This document shows, in pieces, positions 33,869 through 45,500 of a stretch of 64,000 nt of DNA. Positions within the stretch are counted from its first letter, which is position 1. Every line of letters starts with the position of its first letter. Position numbers and translations under genes: made by a program. The DNA lies in assembly GCF_029962835.1 (NCBI RefSeq), contig NC_080574.1:21860001-21924000 (forward strand), read 5' to 3'. The stretch is from Magnolia sinica (Eukaryota; Streptophyta; Magnoliopsida; Magnoliales; Magnoliaceae). The notes beneath the pieces were generated by a model that worked only from the letters and a program-made list of their open reading frames with translations, did no database searches and was not told the DNA's origin.

Positions 33869-34700
33869 ATCTATTCATAAAGACAGTTTACCCACATCGA
33901 AGAAAAAAATTATAAAGTTCTTGCAGTAGTTTCTTTGTGATTGCTACACATTGTATTCTGTAAGCAGTATACAATGATCTCATGCGATGAGAGGGTGCAA
34001 ATAATATTTTATTCTAAGCGTATTAGATATGTGCTTCAGAGCTTTTTATATATATATATATATATATCGACTTTCGTTACGTGCCATCCATATTTCCAAC
34101 ATTCCCAAATGCTTATGATAATACCTTCCTCCCCTCCAACCCAGATTTGAGGATGACAAGATGGGTAGGGCTACTTTCCCGTAACTGGGTTGCCACCCAA
34201 CCGGACCTTCACCCTAAAAAAACAACCCCATGCACTAAAAGTACCTATGTGGAACATTCCCCAGCACAAAAGGTACCCATGTGGAAGGGCCATTTTTCAG
34301 TTATCCACTAAATTCATTAATTTCCACATTAAACTCATCCTATGCAAACATTCACCTTAAACATTGTCAGTCACACAGGCCATACGTAGGTTGAACGAAG
34401 ACGTACCCCAAACATCTCGTATGCATGGACAGGATTGGAAAGGTTTTACCCTACGCATCATATATAGGAGGGGAATGACATGTGATGAATTGAAATTGGT
34501 ATTGTAGCAAAAAGGGCACTTACTACGTACAAAGGCCACTACTGTAATGTTTGAGCTCTTAGTTGAGTGGAGTGCAATTACACTACGGACGTTGGTAATA
34601 TATATCATATTCAAACAATGGGATGAAGCTGCCAATGATTTATGTTCAAAACTGGGCACATGCAAAAACGAGTGATTGTCAGGTGGAATATGCTGATTTA
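33869..34700. other. Spacer, no gene seen
   Basis: Includes a TA microsatellite (34049-34066) and a short double motif (AAAAGTACCTATGTGGAACA and AAAAGGTACCCATGTGGAAG at 34226-34287). Confidence 0.45.
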
Positions 34701-34759
34701 CAGAGACAGCTAGCTGTGCGACTTTATAATGTTACTCGATTTACAGTACGTTACGCCCA

Positions 34760-36120
34760 TAAAGGGCCATCCAAACATAGCTGGAAGGAAAAGAGAGTGT
34801 TTGGCAAGACATTTCCTGCCTCTTGGGAGAAAAGCTTTTAGCTGTGCCAATGGTTACTTCCACCCGGGAGTTGTATACCTAGCATGCCAACCGTTCAAAT
34901 ATTGGCCGCATACACGAAATTCATGTCTTAAATGGCGCCACTGGCGGACATATGTGGAAGGTTGTATGATGTAGAGCGGGTTGCATATACTTTCGTAGCA
35001 AATATGGACCCGAGAAGCTTAATCGGAGGCAACCTTAAATAATTTGTATCTCACATAATAGGATGAGTTTTTTAACATATTATATGTAATGTTGGATAGG
35101 AAAACCAGCTCAAGTCAACCAACCCGTCTATGCTGGATTTCCCACGCCAGATTTGTGAAATTTCACCACATCGACAGTCAAAAGTCTTATTTATTTTTCA
35201 TTTTTACAATAAATAGTAAGTTCTAGTTCAACCTTTAATCCTTTTTAGTCATAAAAGTTGCGTACAACATGAAAGGGCTTAGAAAAGTAAGGATAATAAC
35301 ATGGTTGGCCAAAATATTTGACATTTACTATATTTTTTAACTAAAAACCATAAAGTCCAGTAAGAATAGAGTCCATCTGTAAATGGTAAGTTTACTCTTT
35401 ATGATAAGTTTTGTTTTCATAGTGTTTTAGTTCAGAGTCTAGGTCTAAAATTCCATTCTAAGATTTGAGCTTATTATTTAAATGGTTGTAATTTCCTCTT
35501 TTATCATCATTCTCGGTAGTTATTCCAAGACGGTAATCCACTTCATTACGTTCCTCCTTGCACGGATATGTAAAGTCGATGAATCCAAAATAGGATTTGA
35601 TTATGTAATTATTACTTCGATGACAGTCAAAGCCAACGAGCATCTATCATATCTTCATGCGCAGTTGTTTGTTGGCTTCACTTTCACTTTCGGTGACCAC
35701 CTACAATAAATCACACGTGGGAGTGCGCTTTTGCCTCTATTGTGACGCAAGTTTCAAGGTCTGTCGCTGCAAATGGGGCTCATATGATAAATGGTCAGAT
35801 GATCATAAACATTTATATTATCAAATTTATTCTATAAGACCCACTAAAAGAAATATAACGCGAACGGATGATTTTATCCATCACTATATGCAGATGAATG
35901 CTCAAAAACTTTTTCAATCGTTCACATTCAACTCTAAAATTCGAAGGTTAGGATCATTAAAAAAGCATGATTAATGTCAAATCTCTTATATATAGTAGAA
36001 AATAAAATATGTACGGTTCAAATCATCGGACCATCACAACATGTGGGCCACAATGAGCAGCGATAAACGCTGGATCCTATCTCGCGACAGAGGCAAAACG
36101 AACTCCATATGAAGTTTCGT
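34760..36120 (+). repeat. RLK1 upstream region, duplicated at 28260-29290
   Basis: Homologous to 28260-29290 in two blocks, 34760-34975 and about 35640-36120. The gap between the blocks is filled by an LTR-like insertion (about 35050-35450) and private sequence. RLK1 starts about 480 bp further on. Confidence 0.7.
35050..35450 (+). mobile_element. Decayed LTR fragment related to the solo LTR at 14 kb
   Basis: Follows the 14032-14744 LTR in order: AATTTGTATCTCACATAATA against AGGTGTATCTCGTAATCCGG, CAATAAATAGTAAGTTCTAG against TATAAATAGTAAGTTTTAGT, AAGGGCTTAGAAAAGTAAGG against AAGAGCTTAGAATAATTAGG. Heavily diverged. No internal retroelement sequence beside it. Confidence 0.6.
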
Positions 36121-36597
36121 TGCCAACCGTCCCGAACTCGCGCAAATGAGACGGAGAAGCGCCCTCGCATGAAACATTCAACGATCCAGCATAATTGTAA
36201 GATCCTTTACATTCATCAGTTGTTTCCCACCGTCAAAATCTCATGGAAAAAGAATCCCAACCATAAAATAGAATAAACTAGAAAATTACATACGATACGT
36301 CCATTTTTGTGATGCATATACAACCAATCCGACAGATGGGCCCAACTGAAACACGGATCTTGTTATAATCACGGATGAACTGATCAGATAAACGACTCCG
36401 ATCCCATACATATATCCCATGTCTCAAACGTACCCCAAGAAATCTCTCTATCTAACTCGCGCGACTTCTCCTCTGTCAAATCGAAACACGTGCATTTTAC
36501 CATCACCACGGCCCGCCAACGCTGATTCACGACCCAACCGATGAAAACCACATCATAACATATCCAGAAAATGAAATGCGAGTATACCAAAACAAAG
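36121..36597 (+). promoter_or_regulatory. Proximal upstream region of RLK1
   Basis: No other gene. CATACATATATCCC at about 36406 is a candidate TATA region about 190 bp before the ATG, and is the only such motif close to a plausible leader. An earlier in-frame ATG lies at 36571. Confidence 0.35.
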
Positions 36598-38541
36598 ATG
36601 AAGAGGAATTCCATATCCCCACTCCTCTTCTCTCTACTCATCTTCTTTCATCTATCTTCTGTATACTCCTCTCCATCTCCACCGGCTTCCCTATGCCCGA
36701 TCGATCTCAACTACGTCAAAACCTTCCCATGGGACACATCGGCCTGCGAAGATGGTTCGCTGCAAAGGAACAACGATCACTGCTGCCAGACACTCCTCAG
36801 CGTGTTTGGGATGGGCCTTTCCCAAAACCTGAAGGACACCGACATGTTCCAGCTACCCAACATAGCTTCGGCATCCGCCTGCCTCGCCCAGCTCCAGTCC
36901 ATGCTCAATTCCCTATCCCTACGGTCGTCGCTGGTATCTGAGTGCTTCAACGACTCAGCTGAGTTCGTAACGGGATATTCGAATTGTGCAGGCATCGCCA
37001 CCATCCATGACTGGAGGCGTGTAGTGGGACCTACAAGCCTGCTCGACTCATCGTGCAGGGGGGATCTGTCGGATCTGACGTCATGCCAGGGGTGCGTCAA
37101 TGCAGGTGTGAAGGTGCAGGCTCTGCTGGTGGCAAAAGATCGGAACGCGTCTCATGAGACCGAGTGTTTCTATTTCTCCGTCCTCTACGCGGCCGGTATA
37201 GTCAATGGGCTTAGTCCCGAAGACACCGAGAACGCTGCGTGTATACTTGGGCTGGCGTTGGCAACATCGGAGGGGCGGACGAGGAGGTGGGTATACGAAT
37301 TGATATTCGCGCTCGTCGGCGCGCTTGTGGTGGCAATCGTGGGGTCTGGATCGATCACGCTCTACATCTGGTGGAACAGATGGAGGAAACGGAGGGCGGC
37401 TCACACCCAATTCGTTGGCAGTTTCAAGGCTAAGGTGAAACCGAACACGGGTGCGAAATGGTTCGGGATCGGAGAGCTGGAGCAGGCCACCAACGGCTTC
37501 TCGCAGAAGAACATGATCGGCCGTGGTGGGAACGGTGTAGTCTACAAGGGGACCCTTCTTGACGGCTCCCAAATCGCCGTCAAGAAGATTCTCGATCCAG
37601 ATTCCAAAGCTGACGATGAATTCTCTAATGAGGTTGAGATCATCAGCGGCATCAGGCACCGGAACCTACTTCCACTGCGTGGTTGCTGTGTGACGAGCGA
37701 TGATTTCAAAGGCAAGGAGCGATACCTTGTCTACGACTACATGCCCAATGGCAGCCTCGACGATCATATCTTCTCCGTTGCAGAGTCCAGTGACAATCAC
37801 AAGACGAAGAAACCACTGAATTGGCCACAACGAAAGAGCATTATAGTAGATGTTGCAAAGGGATTAGCATACCTTCACTACGGCGTGAAGCCAGCAATCT
37901 ACCACAGAGATATCAAAGCAACAAACATCCTCCTCGATGACGAGATGAAGGCGAGAGTGGCAGATTTCGGGCTAGCGAAGCAGAACAAAGAAGGGCAGAC
38001 GCATCTGACTACTAGAGTCGCCGGAACGCACGGGTACTTAGCCCCTGAGTACGCCCTTTACGGCCAGCTAACAGAGAAGAGCGACGTTTACAGCTTCGGC
38101 GTCGTGATTCTTGAGATCATGAGCGGGAGGAAGGTGTTGGACATGCTGTCATCGTCGACACGGCCTGTCTTGATCACAGACTGGGCTTGGATGCTAGTGA
38201 AGGCGGGGAGGACATCGGAGGTGGTGGACGAGTCGGTGCGGGACGGCGGGGCGAAGGGGATCATGGAGAGGTTTGTGCGGGTGGGAATTCTCTGTGCACA
38301 TGTGATGGTGGCATTCCGGCCTACCATTGCTGATGCTCTGAGAATGCTGGAAGGTGATATCGATATACCGGAATTGCCTGATCGGCCACTGCCCCTTGGC
38401 CATGAGTCTTTCCGTTCTCCGACGTTCTCTTATTACAATCCGTCCAGTGATAATTCAGTGCTCCTTGGCCGTGAGTCTTTCCATTCTCCGTCGTCCGCTT
38501 TTTACAATCCGTCGAGTGGTAATTCACGCAGGAGCATCTAA
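36598..38541 (+). CDS. SPARK-domain receptor-like kinase, At1g11050 type (RLK1)
   Basis: Intronless, 647 residues. Signal peptide about 1-24 (KRNSISPLLFSLLIFFHLSS). The ectodomain begins CPIDLNYV and has 12 cysteines (33, 50, 62, 63, 95, 116, 130, 153, 163, 166, 190, 215), all matched in RLK2 and RLK3. This is the layout I know from At1g11050-like kinases with a SPARK domain. Membrane span about 232-258, basic stop-transfer WRKRR, then a Ser/Thr kinase: glycine loop IGRGGNGVVYKG, lysine 329, YHRDIKATN with Asp438, DFG 456-458, [10 protein letters not shown]. All catalytic residues are present and it is an RD kinase. Likely plasma-membrane signalling; ligand unknown. The C-terminus has two tandem 23-residue copies (from residues 600 and 623). 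I chose the Met at 36598 because the hydrophobic signal follows it directly; the Met at 36571 would add nine polar residues. Confidence 0.92.
   Translation: MKRNSISPLLFSLLIFFHLSSVYSSPSPPASLCPIDLNYVKTFPWDTSACEDGSLQRNNDHCCQTLLSVFGMGLSQNLKDTDMFQLPNIASASACLAQLQSMLNSLSLRSSLVSECFNDSAEFVTGYSNCAGIATIHDWRRVVGPTSLLDSSCRGDLSDLTSCQGCVNAGVKVQALLVAKDRNASHETECFYFSVLYAAGIVNGLSPEDTENAACILGLALATSEGRTRRWVYELIFALVGALVVAIVGSGSITLYIWWNRWRKRRAAHTQFVGSFKAKVKPNTGAKWFGIGELEQATNGFSQKNMIGRGGNGVVYKGTLLDGSQIAVKKILDPDSKADDEFSNEVEIISGIRHRNLLPLRGCCVTSDDFKGKERYLVYDYMPNGSLDDHIFSVAESSDNHKTKKPLNWPQRKSIIVDVAKGLAYLHYGVKPAIYHRDIKATNILLDDEMKARVADFGLAKQNKEGQTHLTTRVAGTHGYLAPEYALYGQLTEKSDVYSFGVVILEIMSGRKVLDMLSSSTRPVLITDWAWMLVKAGRTSEVVDESVRDGGAKGIMERFVRVGILCAHVMVAFRPTIADALRMLEGDIDIPELPDRPLPLGHESFRSPTFSYYNPSSDNSVLLGRESFHSPSSAFYNPSSGNSRRSI
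38394..38526 (+). repeat. Tandem 69-bp duplication in the RLK1 C-terminus
   Basis: Two in-frame copies, each starting CTTGGCC(A/G)TGAGTCTTTCC and ending near CC(A/G)AGTG(A/G)TAATTCA, encode LG(H/R)ESF(R/H)SP...YNPSS(D/G)NS. Neither RLK2 nor RLK3 has it. Confidence 0.85.
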
Positions 38542-38785
38542 TCTAGGCTACTTTTCTTGATTTTCTGGTGTCTACCTTCATGTATTCGTGGGCCACCAGA
38601 AACTAGTGGATCGCTGGATATAACTGTTGATTAATTAACAGGTCGCCCAAGTCACAGATGGCTGTTGCTGCTTGGGACTAACGATTGAAATTGTTATGGA
38701 TTTGTACTTATATCAAACATTCATCATATATTCTTTTCTTTCACTTAAATATTACACAAGTTCACTTGAATCTGTCCTGACTCAA

Positions 38786-39093
38786 TTGTCTGCGGCCTGA
38801 TGTGATGTATAAGTTATATACACTCCTTTTCATCCATTTTGCCTTTTCATCTTTAGTGCAAGAGCTCAAACATACAAAGATTGAAAGATCAGGTCGACCA
38901 TATCACAGGAAACAGTGGGGAATGAACCTCATAATTAAAAACTTTTCAAAGGCTGCCGGAATAGTTTTGGATCAATCGTTATTTGTCTTTTCCTCTCATT
39001 TAGATTTGAATCACCTTATGAATGGGTTGGATGCAAAGATAGAAAACAAACATCATCGACGGCACTAGAATCTTTTAAGGCCAGGCGTCATTT
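38786..39093. repeat. B-type GGGCCCACC element, left half, split by the Gypsy element
   Basis: Runs from GGCCTGATGTGATGTATAAG through ATCACAGGAAACAGTGGGGA to GGCGTCATTT. Its continuation is at 48530-48620 (CCCAGTTTTTCTTGTGGTGT then GGTCCACC). The last 143 bp of this half are present a second time at 48387-48529. Confidence 0.75.
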
Positions 39094-39111
39094 GAGACCC
39101 TGGCTCGAGCA

Positions 39112-39568
39112 GGGGACCCTCCGATGCCAAAGTCAGGCCTGGACTCGGGGTCTCAAAGTATTGAAAGGTTTTTAGAGGGAATTTGTTTCGTACCTCTCAA
39201 GGTGACAGGGGTCCTCCTTTTATAGCTGCTGGGGTCCTCCCGATATTGAGCGCGGGATCTTCTCCTGATATCACGGAGATAGGATCGTGCCCATCTTGAG
39301 CCGTCATCCGATCCCGTGAGCTTCGGGGTCGGAGATCTTATCCCAAGATATCCGGGATGAGATCTGACCTAGCGACGGTCGGTCTTGTAAGGTGGTCCGC
39401 CCGACACATGCCCGGAACGCTGATAAGTCGTCCGAACCGACTCAACCGTTGTCTCGGTTTAGCGAACCATGCCTCGGATTTGACACATCCTTCGGTGACC
39501 CGAGGTATTAAGTCCGAGTTCCGAGGCATTAAGTCCGAGTCTTCGGACTTGTATTTTTGTCCCCAACA
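39112..39568 (-). repeat. 3' LTR of the Gypsy element
   Basis: On the minus strand it starts TGTTGGGGACAAAAATAC at 39568 and ends with GGTCCCC at 39112. Nearly identical to the right LTR where they overlap. Bases 39094-39111 are filler without a counterpart in the right LTR. Confidence 0.85.
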
Positions 39569-40065
39569 GTAAGCCCCCCTACTCCGTGTGCTTCATATGA
39601 CACTAAGGAGTAGCGAGTTTGGAGTCGGTTCGTAACTCAGTCCGAGATGAGTCGTGGTCATTAAATGCATTCCGTAAGGCCTTTGATGGGGGACGGTTCA
39701 GCTCCTGACATCGCATGCGCCGTCAGCCGTCAAATCGCACATCCCGCCAACGAAGATTGGACACGTAGCAAAGGTATTATTGTCGCCAGTCGACGTGCGC
39801 CACGTGTCGAATGAGGGAATCGATGCGGGCGTCGAATCATTTCCCCATTAATTGTCTCTGCCGTATGGCGACCTTATATAACGTCAGGGGCCCCGCACTT
39901 TAAACTTTTACTGCTCTTGCCATTCCCGCTCCGCATTTTCTTTGGGGTTTGCATAGCCTTTCATCTCCTTCTTTTCGTTTCTCCTAACCGTCGGTGCCTC
40001 TTTCCGCCATTTCCGTTTTCCTTTCTCCCTCCGGTGAGTTTCTCCTTCCTCTTTAGTAGATATTA

Positions 40066-42303
40066 ATGGCGGATAGGAGTTCTCAAAGTCCCCAGGGGGG
40101 AGCTTCCGGAGACGAAGGCGAAGCGCAACGTTTTTGGAACGTTGCGGAATCGCCTTCCTTACTGACGGAGATAGCAGTGGACGCCAACGCTGCTTGTCTA
40201 CCGGAGAGAGTCACCGAAGCTCGGCGGAGCGTCCAGCTTCCGTCGTTCCTTCTCGGGGCATCTCTATTAACCCGCCCGGGAAGGCCTAACTTGCAAAGGG
40301 ACATGGAGGAAGATGAGGAGGAAGAAGATGAAATTTTAATCGCCGAAGGAACCCCTGATCCTGCTCCTGTTGGTGAATCGGCGCAAGTCTGAAGAAGAAG
40401 GATCGGGGGAGGATTTAAGCGGTCCGGTTCCCTCAGTCTTGACTGAGACGGACTTGGACAGAATCCGAGTCGGGTACCATATTCCCGAGTCGGTCATCAC
40501 CTATCTTCCCCGTCCGAATGACTTACCGGACCACCCTCCTGCCGGGGCAGTCGCGATTTACCAGGTGTCGATGCAATGCGGCTTGCGTCTGCCCCTTCAG
40601 ACCATCGTCCGGGGAGTTTTGTCTCGCATAAAGATTGCCCCGGGGCAGATAGTCCCGAATGGGTGGAGGAACTTACTCGGATGTGCGGTGTTGTGGGCTG
40701 AGATGGAACAGCCACCACTTACAGTCGACGAATTTCTCCAGTGCGGGTAAATCCGAACTATCCCGGCTTCTACGTCTTCGCTGCTTGGCGAGGCGGAGGC
40801 GGTTCCCTGATAACCGACCCTCCTACTTCCAACAAACACTGGAGAGAGCGTTGGTTTTGGGCATGTGGTCGCTGGGAGACGGATGAATCCGGGTCCTACG
40901 AGGCTCGTGTCCCTCGGGCGTTCCAAAGAGCAGGTGACTTGGGTCTTCTCTCCCTCTCGCCCTCTTTTTTTTTTTTTTTTGTTTTTGTAATATTCTGAGT
41001 CTGACGAGCTTATGTTTGGCAGACATTCCAAAGAAGCGGCCGAAGCTCGGCTCCACTGCCTCGGCTCGGATCAAAGAGTTGAGGTCGTTGGATTCGAAGA
41101 ATAGGTCTTGGAAGGTGCTTCTACAGCCGGAGCGCCTTCATCTTGCAGGTCTGGACTCGGAAGTTACAGGTAATTGAGAATGAATCTTCTGGATTTCCCG
41201 AATTTCCCTCGACTTACTTCGCCATAACTTATTCTTTGGTTTTTTTTTTTTTTTTTTTTTTACAGATCCGCCCAAGCTCGTCCCAACCTCGAGGATCACC
41301 CTCGAACCGAGAATGATCGAGCTCGCCCGCCCTTAGGCCGCCACGAGTTGAAGGCTCCTCCGCGGGCAGTTCTTCTTTCGGAGCCGCCTAAGAGGCAAAA
41401 GGTGCTGCGGAAGGAGAAAGAGCCGCGAGCTCTTCGCCCTTCCGTCGCCGTAATCCCGCCCGGACGAAAGGGCGAAGAGACGGCGGGCCGCCGGAGCCTC
41501 GGGCGGATCCCGACTCGGACGCGTTGAGACGGATGTTCCGAGTCGGGAGGAGGAGACCGGGGCCGCGTCCACGGGGGAGGGAGAGACGAGGACCGCGTCC
41601 TCCCGAGGGGAGGGGACGAACCAGGAGGGGCCGTCATTCCTGCAGCAAGTGGTGTCGGGGATGGTTCCTTGGGCCCTGGCCCACGGGTGTGAAAGAGAGT
41701 TCGTGAAACTCTACAACGCCCCGTCGTCGCAGACCGTCAGCCACGCTGCCCGGATGCTTTTTGAACTCGCTCCTTGCTTAATCAAGGCCAGCAAGGAGCT
41801 ATCCTCAACTCATCGGCTGCAGGCTCTTCTGTCTGAGGTCGAAGGTCGACGCGAGGAGGCCGAGGTCCGGGTCGGCGTCCTGACAGGCGAGGCGTCCCTT
41901 GCCCGGAAGGCTGCCGAAGACGCGAGGGCAGAGGCGGCTTCCTCCAGAAGAGCCCTGGACGAAGCGAAGGCAGAGGTCGCTCAGGCACTGGCTCGACTCT
42001 CCAAAGCTGAAGAGGAGAATCAGCGAGTTCTAGCAGTCCATGCTTCGTGCGCGGATGACTTAGCTCGGGCTAAGCTTGAGGCGGCGGAGCACATTCAGCA
42101 GGCCGTCGAGAAGACTCGGGAGGCCGAGAGGGCTAGGGACCAAGCCGTCCAAGCATTCCTCGAGTCGGCGGAGTTCGAGGATGAAAGGGACCGCTTGTTC
42201 CAAAGCGGATATCTGGAATGCGTCAAGGACATAAAGAAATCCTTCCCTGACCTTGACCTTTCAGAAATCGAATGTGGAGCAGCCTGGGGGCGAGGCCGGT
42301 GCA
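40066..42303 (+). pseudogene. Antisense gene of the Gypsy element (putative gypsy type transposon domain plus coiled coil)
   Basis: Plus-strand open sequence from the ATG at 40066, with TTATATAA about 190 bp upstream (39874) as a possible promoter. The region around 40500-40740 (LTETDLDRIRVGYHIPE ... GLRLPLQTI ... PLTVDEFLQCG) matches the domain catalogued as putative gypsy type transposon. 41649-42290 encodes a long Ala/Glu/Arg coiled coil. Two intron-like gaps with polypyrimidine-AG ends (about 40932-41022 and 41169-41265) fit the spliced form that this family of antisense genes is known to use. It belongs to the retroelement rather than to the host. Product role unknown. Confidence 0.7.
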
Positions 42304-42547
42304 TGAGGACATTTACCGGGGCCCTTGGACATATATATATTTTTTTTTGCTTTGATGTATTCGCTTGCTTTGTACTTACATATGTTTTGATGAATGAAAG
42401 AGATCTTCGCTCGCTTTGTACTTACATATGTTTTGATGAATGGAAGAGAAATGCCTATCTTTACTTATTCGACTTGGCTTTATCCTTTCTTAGTTCGGAG
42501 TCTTTAGTCGTTGAATACAGAACTAGGGATAGTAGACTTTGAGGTGT

Positions 42548-45500
42548 TCAGGCGTTCCAAGGGTGGGGCAACGGTTGTCCGTTTAGGTCTTCTAGCCGAT
42601 ACGTTCCCGGTCTAATAGTGCCCGAGACGATGTAGGGTCCTTCCCAATTGGGTCCCAGTGTACCCGAACCAAATTCCTTGGTGTTAGAAAATACTTTTCG
42701 AAGAACCATATCCCCCATTCGAAATCTTCTAATCCTAACTCGGGTGTTGTAGAACCGAGCCACTTGTCGCTGCCGCGCCTCCATGCGCAGCCGTGCTACT
42801 TCTCTTTGTTCGTCCAGAAGGTCAAGTCCGAGTGCAAGGAGTTCTTCGTTTGCTTCTGCATTGAACGTGGTGATCCGAGCCGAAGGTAATCCGATTTCAA
42901 CGGGAGTGACGGCTTCTGAGCCATAGGCTAGTGAAAATGGGGTCTCCCCTGTGTTCGAGCGGTGGTTCGGTAGGCCCAAAGAATTTTCGGGAGCTCTTCG
43001 GCCCACGCTCCTTTAGCTCGGCCAAGCTTGGTCCGAAGAGGTTGCTTGATAATCGTATTAACCGCCTCAACTTGTCCGTTGGTTTGAGGATGATGAAGCG
43101 AAGAATAGACGTTTTTGATTCCGAGGTTGTCGCACATCCCGCGAAAGCTTCATTATCAAATTGCCTTCCATTGTCCGTGACAATGGTACGGTATCCCGAA
43201 TCTGCAGATAATATTTTTCCATACAAATTCGGTGATCTTCTGCTCGTTATTTTAGCTAATGGCTCCGCCTCGACCCACTTCGTGAAATAGTCAACCGCCA
43301 CCACAACAGCAAACTTGGTCCGACCTTTTCCCATAGGGAGCGGTCCTATGATGTCGATGCCCCACTGTGCGAAAGCCAGGGACCAGTCATTGGCGTTAGT
43401 GCTTCGGGTGCTTGCCTCGGAATTGCCGCGAACCGTTGACATTTGTCGCATTTTTGAATGAACTTGCGAGCGTCGTGTTGGATAGTGGGCCAGTAGTATC
43501 CCTGTCGTAGGACCTTGTAGGCGAGAGATCGCCCTCCAGAGTGGTTTCCGCAGATTCCTTCATGAATTTCCCGTAGTACATAGTTTGCCTCACTGGGTTT
43601 GAGGCACCGTAGCAACGGGGCGTAGTAGCCTTTCTTGTAAAGGGTTCCGTTGAATATGGTATAACGGGAGGCTTTGATCTTAATTCGTCGAGCCTCGGCG
43701 CGATCCTCAGGCAACTTTCCTTTGTCAAGGTATTGGCGGATTGGATCGATCCAGGATGGTTCCGAGTCGATTATATTGACGGCCTTGTTAAGTGGTTCAT
43801 CTATACTAGGCTTATCGGCGTATTCGACAGGGACGGACCTGGGTATTTCATCTTCATCGGCTGAGGCGAGCTTTGCTAACAGATCGGCTTTGCTGTTTTC
43901 CGCACGAGGGATCCGAGTGACACGACAGAGTTGAAATCCGTTGATAAGTTCCTTTGCTTTCTGCATGTATGCCCTTAGCTGGTCTTTTCGTGTCTGGTAT
44001 ACACCGGTAACTTGGTTAACAACCAACTGAGAGTCGCTGAAAACACTTAGGTGCGTGACCTCCATGCTAGCGGCGAGTCGGAGGCCGAGTAACAACGCTT
44101 CATATTCCGCCGTATTGTTCGACGCTTGGAACCCAAGTCGTAAGGCGTACTGTATATAAGTATGATCGGGGGTTTCAAGACCAGCCCCACTGGCCTTCGA
44201 GTTGGAAGAACCGTCGACATACAGATTCCACGGAATAGGGCAAGGGGGAGCGGTCGAGGTCGGAACTGCACCGTCCTTCGGTGTATCATTTACTGAAAGT
44301 TCGGTTGAAGACGTTCCCTCGGCGATAAAATCAGCTACGGCTTGCCCTTTGATTGCTGCCTTTGGTCTGTATTGAATATCAAACTCACTCAGCTCGATAG
44401 CCCATTTGGTGAGTCAGCCGGAAGCTTCTGGTTTCTGCAGTACCTGGCGAAGCGGAAGATCGGTCATTACGATGATGGTGTGGGCATGGAAATACGGCCT
44501 GAGTCGCCGAGAGGAAGTTATTAAAGCCAAGGCCACTTTTTCCAAGCTTGGGTATCTCGTTTCTGCTGGCAATAACGCTTTGCTGACGTAGTAAACCGGC
44601 AGTTGCTTTCCTTCGGATTCTCGTATCAAAGCCGAGCTCATCGCTGCCTCGGATACTGCTAGGTAGAGGAGCAACGACTCCCCCGGTTCGGGTTTTGATA
44701 AGAGAGGTGCAAAACCGAGATATGATTTTAATTGCTGAAATGCTGCTTCACACTCTTCCGTCCAACCCATCGCTTGTCTTCCTTTCAATTGTTTGAAGAA
44801 AGGGAGACACTTATCCGTTGCTCTGGACAGGAACCGATTAAGTGCTGCGACTCGTCCAGCCAACCTTTGGACGTCTTTAATGGTTTTGGGGGATTCCATA
44901 TCAATCAGAGCCTTTATCTTTTCAGGGTTTGCCTCTATTCCTCGCTGACTGACCAAGAAACCGAGGAATTTACCGGAGCCTACTCCAAAAGCACATTTAC
45001 TTGGATTTAGCTTCATCCAGAACTTCCGTAGGATTAGAAACATTTCTTCCAAATTATTCACATGATCAGCCGCGTGTATGCTTTTAACGAGCATGTCGTC
45101 GATGTATACTTCCATGGTTCTACTATAAGCCGAGCAAAGATTTTGTTAACTAACCTTTGATAAGTTGCGCCGTCTTCAGACCAAATGGCATCACTTGGTA
45201 ACAATAAAGGCCTTTGTGGTGACAAAGGTAGTTTTTGATTTATCCTTTGATGCATTACAATTTGATTATATCCGAATATGCATCCATGAAACTAAGGAGC
45301 TCATGTCCGGCTGTTCTACTATCCTCGGTAGCGGAAAGCTATCCTTGGGGCCGGCTTTATTTAAGTCGGTATAGTCAATCGACTCGCCACTTCCCGTTGG
45401 ATTTCTTTACAAGCACGACATTCGCGACCCACTGGATAGTGTATTTCTTCTATGAAATTAGCCTGGAGGAGTTTGTTGACTTCTTCTTCGATGATAGCGT

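Noticed and set aside
36571-36597. Upstream Met of RLK1 as the true start
   Set aside because: Adds nine polar residues in front of the signal peptide; the Met at 36598 directly precedes the hydrophobic core. It cannot be excluded.
40066-42542. Idea that the plus-strand genes within 39-48 kb are host genes
   Set aside because: They lie inside the Gypsy element between integrase and the 3' LTR and match the antisense gene typical of the Tat lineage.
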